NCBI GenBank assembly: GCA_029556045.1
Contig: JAKQGS010000182.1
Location: forward strand, 1 to 5,547
Length of the DNA stretch: 5,547 nt
Direction of reading: 5' to 3'
Source: Pseudomonadota bacterium
Lineage (GTDB): Bacteria; Bdellovibrionota; Oligoflexia; Oligoflexales; Oligoflexaceae
Shown piece after piece: positions 1 to 5,497 of the stretch (position 1 is its first letter; each line of letters begins with the position of its first letter). Made by a program: the position numbers and the translations under genes. Below the pieces are notes generated by a model. That model saw only the letters and a list, made by a program, of their open reading frames with translations. It was not told the DNA's origin and made no database searches.

Positions 1-770
1 CGGTGCAACGCCACCGTGGTTTTGCCGCAACCGGCGCCTCCCAAGATCAGCAGCGGCGTATCCGGATCCGCCTGCAGCAGCGCAAACTGCTCCGCATCCA
101 GGAGAGCGGAGACCTCGGGACCAAGAGCTCCCGCGCGTCCAATGCCAAGGCTGTAGCCGCGGATCGCCTGGCCCGCACCGCCAGCCAGGGAGGGGAGAGA
201 ACCCTGCGGCTCGTTTTGCCACTGCCCATCCCGCAGCCGGAATGCCCTGCCACCGCTGACAATATGAAGCAGTTTCATCTGACTGATGGTTAAAACATTG
301 CGCTGCAGAACCGTACCGCGGGCGGTGCGTCCCGGCAATTCTTCTTCGTATTCGTCCCCCACCCGGTAGTTGAAAAAAATGCGGGAGATGGGAGCATGCC
401 GCCAATCGATGATGGGAATCGAACCATCCAAAAACGTGCGATGCCCCAGCAATACGTCCTTGATCCGGGCTCCTTCCTGCAGCCGCATATGAGCGAAATA
501 GGGGGAGCGAACATCCGGCAGGGTGTCGTCCATCTCATGCTCCACCAGAGCCCGCTGGGTGTTCATCTGATCAAACAGCGCCGGCAGGTCCGCCTCTTTA
601 GCACGCGCTGCTTCTTCCCGCAGTCCTTTCAGGCGCTCTGCAATCTGATACCGGTCCAGGCGACGTTTGGTACCCTCGGTCTGAATCGACGTCAGCACGT
701 CCTGCAGGGTCTTCTCCTGCTCCGTGATGAGGGTCAGGTCTTCGGGGGTCAGGACGGTAGACTGTGACAC
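1..770 (-). CDS. HelD-type UvrD/Rep superfamily ATPase, N-terminal part (cut by window edge)
   Basis: Only the first 256 codons are present; the gene runs off the left edge. I translated the frame from a GTG at 770, preceded by GAGGG 8 nt upstream; a TGA at 915-917 closes the frame above it, and the only other possible start there is a TTG at 776. Residues ~10-80 are charged and probably helical or coiled-coil. Residues 90-145 hold the N-terminal signature of HelD-like proteins (PYF near 90, then IIDWRHAPIS at 120-129). A Q-motif-like stretch around E227-Q228 leads into a P-loop, GGAGCGKTT at 244-252, followed by VALHR, as in HelD/helicase IV relatives. In known members the protein uses ATP to act on DNA or to release stalled RNA polymerase; which applies here is unknown. 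The Cys before GKT in the P-loop is unusual, where Ser or Thr is common. It probably has no link to the lipid genes. Family assignment is confident; the exact role is not. Confidence 0.85.
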   Translation of the reverse strand, partial: MSQSTVLTPEDLTLITEQEKTLQDVLTSIQTEGTKRRLDRYQIAERLKGLREEAARAKEADLPALFDQMNTQRALVEHEMDDTLPDVRSPYFAHMRLQEGARIKDVLLGHRTFLDGSIPIIDWRHAPISRIFFNYRVGDEYEEELPGRTARGTVLQRNVLTISQMKLLHIVSGGRAFRLRDGQWQNEPQGSLPSLAGGAGQAIRGYSLGIGRAGALGPEVSALLDAEQFALLQADPDTPLLILGGAGCGKTTVALH

Positions 771-1045
771 GATCAAATCCCTCGTTTCTAACGGGAAGCA
801 TGCGGACCTGTTCCCAATGGTCCCACCCCGTTCGGTTCTTTGCGCCCGGGAGGACTTTAAAAAGATTCTGGTGCAAAAGGCCGATCTCTGCGTTACTTCG
901 TCAGAAAAAAATGCTCATGTATGTTGAATACACTGCGCTTTTTTTCCTCCTTGTGCCTTGACCTCGACCTTTTTCAGCAGAATCTAAAAAATGCGCTATA
1001 CAGTATTCTTTTTTGCTGCTTTCGTCAGTGGTTAATGCGGGCCGG
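771..1045 (-). other. Intergenic spacer with alternative hairpins upstream of the HelD-type gene
   Basis: No convincing gene is seen between the PPTase stop and the GTG at 770. The stretch is rich in A and T runs. Two overlapping inverted repeats could form alternative hairpins: 976-980 with 1016-1020 (AGCAG/CTGCT, plus A6 at 986-991 with T6 at 1009-1014), and 926-945 with 986-1008 (GAATAC/GTATTC, GCGC/GCGC and T6/A6, separated by bulges). They share the A run and so exclude each other. On the minus strand a perfect AAGGAGG (952-946) lies in the loop of the second hairpin, 12 nt before a GTG that would encode only 10 codons (933-901). A weak promoter-like pair, CTGACG (1028-1023) and TACTGT (1005-1000) with a 17-nt spacer, could start a leader transcript for the downstream gene. 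The pairings are seen; their function is inference. Confidence 0.4.
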
Positions 1046-1687
1046 TCAGGATTTGTCGACCTCCGGCAGCGGAAAGGCCGCCGCCACGAAGCGCCCGTGA
1101 TGGGTAAAACTCAGGGGGAGTGGACCCGCCGCTCGACCCACCAGGTCAGCAAGGGGCTGCCCGACGGGGGATTTGGTAAACCGCCATTGCGACGGGGTTC
1201 CCCCCCAGATCAAGGCCAGCTCCCGCTTGGCCAGGAGCCTGACGGCCCGGGAAAGGGGGCGTTGGGTATGGGACTCTTCATCAGGGCTAAACCAGGAGGG
1301 ATCACTATTCAGAAGCTCCTGCGCGGTGCCGATGGCGTGGTACAGTTTCGTGGCGGGGTGGCTTCCCTGGGCGTAGACATAGTCGGGAGTGGTGGTCAAT
1401 GTAACCGGCTGGCGGATCCCGTGCCAGACCACCGCCTGGTCATCCGGGTGCCAGACAAATGCGCAAGGAGAAAAGGCAATGTCCGGCTTCTGCTGTTTGA
1501 CGATCTTGTAGGCGGTTTCTTTGGCGGCCCAAGCCTGCCACAGAAAAATCTCAGGATGGGAGCTGGATGCATAGGCCGCTAGTTCCGACTCACTGAGAAT
1601 CCGCTGGGGAAAACGGGGATTGAGGGACCGCTCCGGAGTTCTCTCCTCCTGCAGATCCACCAGATCATTGCCAATGAATACGTCCAT
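1046..1687 (-). CDS. 4'-phosphopantetheinyl transferase superfamily protein
   Basis: Transfers phosphopantetheine from coenzyme A to the conserved serine of carrier proteins, in the cytoplasm. The 213-residue protein has the family landmarks: GNDLVDL at 6-12, with D8 in the Mg-binding position (compare GIDIVEI of AcpS); WAAKETAYK at 53-61, matching the WAxKEA signature with E57 as the second metal ligand and K61 as the CoA/catalytic-side Lys; and PLSFTHHGRFVAAA at 191-204, resembling the SxSH-type strand near the C-terminus of Sfp-like domains. At 213 residues it is longer than AcpS (~120-130) and nearer single-chain Sfp-type enzymes. The ATG at 1687 puts the first motif at the normal distance from the N-terminus; the RBS (GGA, 5 nt upstream) is weak. 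It lies downstream of acp on the same strand, but a terminator-like hairpin and an inverted-repeat element intervene. The unusual ACP at 1917-2168 is its obvious candidate partner, by inference. Confidence 0.9.
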   Translation of the reverse strand: MDVFIGNDLVDLQEERTPERSLNPRFPQRILSESELAAYASSSHPEIFLWQAWAAKETAYKIVKQQKPDIAFSPCAFVWHPDDQAVVWHGIRQPVTLTTTPDYVYAQGSHPATKLYHAIGTAQELLNSDPSWFSPDEESHTQRPLSRAVRLLAKRELALIWGGTPSQWRFTKSPVGQPLADLVGRAAGPLPLSFTHHGRFVAAAFPLPEVDKS

Positions 1688-1712
1688 GATCGTCCAATCT
1701 TAAGAGAGGCTC

Positions 1713-1833
1713 GAAGTCATTTCTAAACTCCATCTGCGTTGTTGTCTTCGTCGCGCCGGTGCTCATTTACCAGGGCGTAAACTCCGCGCCGTCGCTCCTC
1801 GACGCCTAGCATCTGGAGTTTAGAAATGACTTC
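1713..1833. repeat. 121-bp palindromic element with perfect 20-bp terminal inverted repeats
   Basis: The stretch 1713-1732 is the exact reverse complement of 1814-1833 (20 of 20 bp). The 81-bp interior is also partly symmetric: GTGCTCATTTAC ending at 1770 and GTAAACTCCGC starting at 1777 flank a short centre, and GC-rich blocks on either side (around 1751-1760 and 1784-1795) are similar inverted, with mismatches. There is no ORF of note inside and no clear target-site duplication at the edges. This architecture fits a REP-like or MITE-like extragenic repeat sitting in the gap between acp and the PPTase gene. Copy number cannot be judged from a single window. As RNA it would fold into a long hairpin and could protect or terminate transcripts. 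Confidence 0.65.
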
Positions 1834-1856
1834 TACGATGACGTCAAACAAGCAAG

Positions 1857-1880
1857 GCCCGGTTGCCGAAGCAACCAGGC
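1857..1880 (-). terminator. Probable intrinsic terminator after acp (UUCG tetraloop)
   Basis: Read on the minus strand, 1880-1857 forms a 10-bp stem, GCCTGGTTGC with GCAACCGGGC (one T-G wobble), closed by a TTCG loop, an exceptionally stable tetraloop. It begins 37 nt after the acp stop codon. The tract after the stem (CTTGCTTGTTTG, 1856-1845) is T-rich but interrupted, so termination may be partial. It marks the likely 3' end of the five-gene operon; any read-through would reach the PPTase gene. Confidence 0.65.
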
Positions 1881-1916
1881 TTTAAGGGTTGGTCATCCGA
1901 CAGGGCAAATGTGATC

Positions 1917-2168
1917 TTAGTGCATCAGCTTTTCAACAAGGCGTACAGCATCACCGATGGTGGCGATTTTATCCGCTTCGTCGTCGCTGATTTCGAGATC
2001 AAAGGTGTCTTCAAAATCCAGAACGATATCCACCAGACGGGCAGAGTTTACTTGCAGGTCGTTCAGGATGTTGGTTTCCATGGTGAGGTTTTTCAAAGCA
2101 TCCTGGTTTTTGGCATGCTTGGAAATGATGGAAACCACGCTGTTGAACACTTCTTGATTGGCTGACAT
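1917..2168 (-). CDS. Acyl carrier protein, divergent
   Basis: A small acidic helical protein of 83 residues, the usual ACP length, that carries growing acyl chains on phosphopantetheine. The predicted attachment serine is S42 in the sequence LQVNSARLVDI. Housekeeping ACPs have DSL at this point; here it is NSA, so both neighbours of the serine differ. The rest of helix II and its surroundings are typical: DIVLDFEDTFDLEISDDEADKI at 47-68 corresponds to the acidic recognition helix and following loop, and the C-terminal IGDAVRLVEKL (71-81) to the last helix. The ATG at 2168 shares its A with the TAA of the KAS gene (TAATG) and has GGAG 6 nt upstream, which indicates translational coupling. It is the last gene before the hairpin at 1857-1880. 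It is clearly an ACP; that it serves a dedicated pathway rather than bulk synthesis is inferred from its motif and neighbours. Confidence 0.93.
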   Translation of the reverse strand: MSANQEVFNSVVSIISKHAKNQDALKNLTMETNILNDLQVNSARLVDIVLDFEDTFDLEISDDEADKIATIGDAVRLVEKLMH

Positions 2169-3460
2169 TACTCACTCCATTTCTTAAAAATAATACAGCT
2201 ATTGACGTCACCAAACCCAAAACTGGCTTTGGCGGCCACGTTGATCTCGACAGGAGCCGACTTGTGTACCACACTTTCCCCATAGGCTTCAATTTCTGGA
2301 TGCAAATCTTCGCAATTGAGGGAGCCATGCACAAACCCGTGGTGCATCTGCAGCACGGTGGCGACGCATTCCAGGGAACCGGATGCCCCCAGAGCATGGC
2401 CAATCATGGACTTGGTGGAGTTAATATACGGGAAATCCTCGGGTTTTGCTTCCAGTGCCGCCGCCCAGTTCCCCACTTCCTTGGGATCCGCCATGGTGGC
2501 GGTCAGGTGGCCATTCACATAATCGATGTCACGGGGTGAAATGCCGGCCTCCGTCAGGGCGTGCCGGATGCACCGTTGGACGCCGCGAGGGCTGGGGGCG
2601 GTCATGCTGCCGCCAAAACGCATCCCGCCGCTATTGAGACCTGTCCCCAATATTTCTGCATAGATGCGGGCACCACGGGCCTGGGCGGCCTCCAGGCTTT
2701 CAATCACCAGAATCCCGCAACCGCTGCCGGGGATAAAACCGCCGGAGGAGGCGCTCATGGGACGGGAAGCCTGCTCGGGAGTGTCATTGAATTTACGGCA
2801 GAGGACCTTCATGGCATCAAAGCCAGCCCAGATATGGGGATCGGAGCCTTCGGCCCCTCCCACCACCATTCGCTCCGCCAGACCCATTTGGATCCGCTGG
2901 GTTCCCATGATCACGGCTTCCGTACCGGTGCTGCAGGCGGCGCTATTGGAGGTCACCTGATTGCCAAGGGCCAGCAGTCCTCCCACCTTGGCGCTGACGG
3001 CGCTGGCCATGATGCGTTCCACAATGGTGCTGCCCAGTCGTTTGACTTTGCCTTCCGCCACGGCGGGGTAAACCAACTTGGCGAATGTATCGAGTCCACC
3101 GATGCCGGTTCCCAAAATGGTGCCGGTATCTTCGTAAACATAGTCCTCATCGCGGGCGGGAATTTTGAGGCCCGCATCACGAAAGGCGTCGATGGCAGCG
3201 ATGGCGGCGTAGATCATACTTTCATTCATGGCCAAAAGTTCATCGGGAGACAGGTATTGGTCAACTTTCTCCATGATGCCCTGAGGAATGCCACCCACCT
3301 GGCAGGCAAAATTCAGTTCTTTCAGACGTTCGATGTATCGAATGCCGGAACGTCCCGCAAACAGGGAGTCTTTGAACTCCGGCAGGCCATGACCGATGGG
3401 CGATACCACGCCCATGCCAGTGACCACCACGCGGCGGTATTTCTTTGGTGTTTGACTCAT
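2168..3460 (-). CDS. Beta-ketoacyl-ACP synthase (KAS I/II family), divergent
   Basis: A condensing enzyme that elongates acyl chains with malonyl-ACP. Its 430 residues are close to the ~410 usual for FabB/FabF. The N-terminal RVVVTGMGVVSPIG (10-23) is a family hallmark. The catalytic triad is intact: C176 in NSAACSTGTEA, H318 in NGHLTATMADP and H355 in GHALGASG, with the conserved K350 in STKSMIGH. Two motifs are odd. The first His motif is HLTAT instead of the usual HGTST or HATST, and the C-terminal loop is FGFGDVN (414-420) rather than FGFGGTN; the latter loop lies near the acyl pocket in known structures. The ATG at 3460 overlaps the fabZ-like stop (ATGA) and has GGGAG 7 nt upstream. A decarboxylating chain-length-factor role is unlikely because the Cys is present. 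FabB and FabF cannot be told apart by eye, so no symbol is given. Its substrate is unknown. Confidence 0.93.
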   Translation of the reverse strand: MSQTPKKYRRVVVTGMGVVSPIGHGLPEFKDSLFAGRSGIRYIERLKELNFACQVGGIPQGIMEKVDQYLSPDELLAMNESMIYAAIAAIDAFRDAGLKIPARDEDYVYEDTGTILGTGIGGLDTFAKLVYPAVAEGKVKRLGSTIVERIMASAVSAKVGGLLALGNQVTSNSAACSTGTEAVIMGTQRIQMGLAERMVVGGAEGSDPHIWAGFDAMKVLCRKFNDTPEQASRPMSASSGGFIPGSGCGILVIESLEAAQARGARIYAEILGTGLNSGGMRFGGSMTAPSPRGVQRCIRHALTEAGISPRDIDYVNGHLTATMADPKEVGNWAAALEAKPEDFPYINSTKSMIGHALGASGSLECVATVLQMHHGFVHGSLNCEDLHPEIEAYGESVVHKSAPVEINVAAKASFGFGDVNSCIIFKKWSE

Positions 3461-3942
3461 CGTGCGACTCCCATACCTGAAAGCGTTGCAGAGGCTGCCA
3501 GCGACCCGTCCGCCAGGAACAGGTCCACTTTGGCTTTGAGTTTGCGCCGGCGCCAGAAAAGTTTTTCAGCTTTGATGGTCACAGTATCCCCCGGCTTGAC
3601 CTCCTTGAGGAATTCTGCCTGAACATCCGTGAACACTGATAACAGGTTGCGAGCATCGATCGCTGGATCGTTCTCCGCTTCCTTCAGCAAAAGATAAATA
3701 CCAAACGCCACCACGCCGGTTTGTGCCATCGCTTCGATCAGGATGACACCCGGAGTCAGGGGGCGGCCGGGGAAATGGCCGGCGTAAAAAAATTCGTCGT
3801 TTTTAAAGGTGTATTGCCCAACGATATGATTGTCGTCGATCTCCACCACCCGATCGAGAAAGCGAAACGGTGCTGTCTGCGGTAGGATATCCAGCAGCGT
3901 CCTGGAGACGGTGTCGATGGAGGCGCCCGAAATTTTCATCAT
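3457..3942 (-). CDS. fabZ: FabZ-like 3-hydroxyacyl-ACP dehydratase
   Basis: A hotdog-fold dehydratase that converts 3-hydroxyacyl-ACP to trans-2-enoyl-ACP. With the start at 3942 it has 161 residues (FabZ is usually ~145-155). LPQTAPFRFLDRV at 20-32 parallels the LPHRYPFLLVDRV of FabZ. The active-site segment GHFPGRPLTPGVILIEAMAQ (55-74) holds the expected H56 and E70. The C-terminal half has a basic patch, WRRRKLKAK, near 130. Three start codons lie in a row (TTG 3945, ATG 3942, ATG 3939); AGGAGG at 3954-3949 is 6 nt from the first ATG and only 3 nt from the TTG, so 3942 is preferred. This Shine-Dalgarno overlaps the stop codon of the preceding fabA-like gene (TAGGAGG). The gene ends in a 4-bp ATGA overlap with the KAS gene. 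It could belong to a specialised FabZ branch rather than being the housekeeping copy, since the usual lpxD-fabZ-lpxA neighbours are absent. Confidence 0.9.
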   Translation of the reverse strand: MMKISGASIDTVSRTLLDILPQTAPFRFLDRVVEIDDNHIVGQYTFKNDEFFYAGHFPGRPLTPGVILIEAMAQTGVVAFGIYLLLKEAENDPAIDARNLLSVFTDVQAEFLKEVKPGDTVTIKAEKLFWRRRKLKAKVDLFLADGSLAASATLSGMGVAR

Positions 3943-3954
3943 CAAAGTCCTCCT
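3943..3954 (-). promoter_or_regulatory. Shine-Dalgarno that decides the fabZ-like start
   Basis: AGGAGG (3954-3949) is embedded in the TAG stop of the upstream gene and lies 6 nt before the ATG at 3942. This favours that ATG over the adjacent TTG and the second ATG, and it couples translation of the two dehydratase genes. Confidence 0.7.
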
Positions 3955-4546
3955 AGCGTGTCATCAAGCCGCCCCGGGCGTGGGGCGAATGGGGATTAGG
4001 ATAGTCGGTGTAAGCAATATCGCGGAAGATACCGACTTTGGCGTCCTTCACCGCATAGATTTCGGTACCGTCCACCAGCACGCGGCCATCGGCGATGGCA
4101 ATGGCGGCGCCGCTGTCCTTCAGGACGGAAAAACGGCGGACGTCCAGTTCGTAGGTTACCAGCTTGTCATAGGGGCGAATCTGGCCGGAAAATTCCACTT
4201 CTTTGGCCCCCAGGGCGCGGCCGGAACCCTGAGCTCCGGAAGCGGCGCAGTAAAAACCCAACAGCTGCCAGATGGCATCTAGGCCCAAACACCCCGGCTG
4301 TACAGGATCGCCGATAAAGTGGCATTGAAAATACCAGGCATCCGGGCGGATATCCTGCTCCGCCACGATTTTTCCACTGCGGCCATTGCGCTCCACCTTG
4401 GTGATGCGATCAAACATCAAAAACGGTGGTGACGGCAGGCGAGCGACTCCACCTTCCGGTGGATTGTCCACAATGGTGCCGTTGCCCATGGCCAGGAGTT
4501 CTTCTTTGGTATAGTGCGTGCGTTCTACAAATTCCGAATAAAGCAT
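3953..4546 (-). CDS. fabA: FabA-like 3-hydroxyacyl-ACP dehydratase/isomerase
   Basis: Resembles 3-hydroxydecanoyl-ACP dehydratase, which dehydrates 3-hydroxyacyl-ACP and, in true FabA, isomerises the trans-2 to the cis-3 enoyl product, opening the anaerobic route to unsaturated fatty acids. Signature segments line up with E. coli FabA: YTKEELLAMG (12-21), CHFIGDPVQPGCLGLDAIWQ (75-94) with catalytic H76 and D90, ALGAKEVEFSGQI near 110-123, and VLVDGTEIY plus AKVGIF toward the end. At 197 residues it is ~25 longer than E. coli FabA (172), mainly through a C-terminal tail rich in Pro, His and Arg after KVGIFRDI. The ATG at 4546 follows GAGGAG with a 5-nt gap, and that site overlaps the TGA of the SDR gene 9 bp upstream. 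The usual partner fabB is not adjacent in canonical form; the KAS two genes downstream may fill that role. Family is certain; isomerase activity is inferred from similarity. Confidence 0.92.
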   Translation of the reverse strand: MLYSEFVERTHYTKEELLAMGNGTIVDNPPEGGVARLPSPPFLMFDRITKVERNGRSGKIVAEQDIRPDAWYFQCHFIGDPVQPGCLGLDAIWQLLGFYCAASGAQGSGRALGAKEVEFSGQIRPYDKLVTYELDVRRFSVLKDSGAAIAIADGRVLVDGTEIYAVKDAKVGIFRDIAYTDYPNPHSPHARGGLMTR

Positions 4547-4555
4547 TGGGTCTCC

Positions 4556-5497
4556 TCAACCGCTGATGTGTTCGCCGCCATCAACGCGGACGATGGTGCC
4601 ATTGATCCAGGCGGACTCATCCAGCGACAGCAGATAAACTGCGTTAGCCACGTCTTCCGGCGTGGTCATGCGGCCGAGCGGATTGCGGCGCAGAGCATCC
4701 GCCTTCATATGACCGCTGCCGGGGATCAGGTTGAGGGCGGCGGTGTTGGTGATACCGGGCTGTAGGATGTTAGAGCGGATGCCGTGCGGGGCCATTTCTA
4801 CCGCAATAGCGCGGGAAACTGATTCCAGGGCGCACTTGGCAGCAGCCACTGCTGCATAGCCGCGCCATGCGATCTCATTGCCTTCCGAAGTGAGGCCCAG
4901 CACCCGGGCATCCGCCGCAAACATGCTGCGGCGAAACAGTTCCTGGGTCCAGGTCAACAGATTGGTGCCCATATTGTAGATGGTCTGAGCCATATCTTCG
5001 TCGTTGGTCATATTATCTTGGTTGTAGGTGGTTGGAGTGGCCACGCCCGCCAGTGAGTAAGCGCCGGCGTCAAAGGTGGTGTCGATTTTTTTCTGCAGGG
5101 TTGTGGCATCCACACCCAGTTCCAGAGCTAGTTTAGCCACCGCTTCCGCCTGAGATTTTTTCGGGGGCATCGGGGCGATCAATTTTAGGTTCCCCAGAGC
5201 GATGGAGTGCAGCATCACCCGAACCTTGCCGCCCTTCAGATGATCCGCCATGCCTGCCAGGACTTCTTGTCGCCCTTCTTCCGCCAGAGCGTTGGTGTTG
5301 AAAGTCTCCACCTGCACACCCAGGGTTTTCAACTGATCGAATTCCGGTTGAATCTGCGCCATGGCGCCCCGACGATCCCGGTGCACGATAAAGAGGTTCA
5401 TGCCTTCGCGGGCCAGCTTTTTTGCGGTGGCGAGGCCAATGCCGCTGGAGCCACCCAGGATCAACGCCCAATACTGCTTGTTTGCAAATGCTTTCAT
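4556..5497 (-). CDS. SDR-family enoyl-ACP reductase-like protein (FabL/FabI-like) with insertion
   Basis: Probably NAD(P)H-dependent reduction of trans-2-enoyl-ACP, the last step of an elongation cycle. The 313-residue protein opens with a Rossmann nucleotide-binding motif, GGSSGIGLATAKKLA (15-29), which is like FabL and classical SDRs rather than the FabI form. MLHSIA at 95-100 recalls the HSIA strand of FabI. The catalytic pair is Y214 and K221 with six residues between, the spacing typical of FabI/FabL enoyl reductases and unlike the YxxxK of ketoreductases. The C-terminus has LGRMTTPEDVANAVYLLS and ends VDGGEHISG, normal for the family. It is about 55 residues longer than FabI or FabL (~250-260), the extra lying around residues 105-175. 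The ATG at 5497 is the only start codon in this frame before the window edge, although the frame stays open to that edge; the RBS is poor (AGAGG about 12 nt away). It is the first operon gene seen. A ketoreductase role is less likely but cannot be excluded. Confidence 0.8.
   Translation of the reverse strand: MKAFANKQYWALILGGSSGIGLATAKKLAREGMNLFIVHRDRRGAMAQIQPEFDQLKTLGVQVETFNTNALAEEGRQEVLAGMADHLKGGKVRVMLHSIALGNLKLIAPMPPKKSQAEAVAKLALELGVDATTLQKKIDTTFDAGAYSLAGVATPTTYNQDNMTNDEDMAQTIYNMGTNLLTWTQELFRRSMFAADARVLGLTSEGNEIAWRGYAAVAAAKCALESVSRAIAVEMAPHGIRSNILQPGITNTAALNLIPGSGHMKADALRRNPLGRMTTPEDVANAVYLLSLDESAWINGTIVRVDGGEHISG

Noticed and set aside
598..876. Minus-strand ATG-started frame overlapping the HelD-type start
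   Set aside because: Out of frame with the HelD-type coding sequence for most of its length, and its translation is Pro/Arg-rich shadow sequence; the GTG at 770 has the better ribosome site and homology.
998..1006. LexA-like operator around ATACAGTAT
   Set aside because: Only a short odd palindrome; it lacks the two properly spaced CTGT/ACAG half-sites.
1013..1582. Plus-strand open frame (189 codons) opposite the PPTase gene
   Set aside because: Antisense shadow of a recognised PPTase; no domain or motif in the translation and no good ribosome site.
1839..1846. TGACGTCA palindrome as an operator
   Set aside because: An 8-bp palindrome alone is weak evidence, and the same octamer also occurs at 2203-2210 inside the KAS coding region.
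2561..3622. Long plus-strand open frame (353 codons) opposite the KAS and FabZ-like genes
   Set aside because: It lies antisense to two genes with clear family motifs, its translation is a low-complexity Gly/Ala/His-rich shadow with no recognisable domain, and it spans a gene junction.
3943..3945. TTG as the start of the FabZ-like gene
   Set aside because: Only 3 nt from the Shine-Dalgarno and followed at once by two ATGs; the ATG at 3942 has the better 6-nt spacing.
1917..5497. Aryl polyene or PUFA synthase cluster
   Set aside because: There is no chain-length factor, ketoreductase, acyltransferase, second ACP or multidomain PKS in the window; the genes are single-domain FAS enzymes. A distant relation to such systems cannot be excluded.
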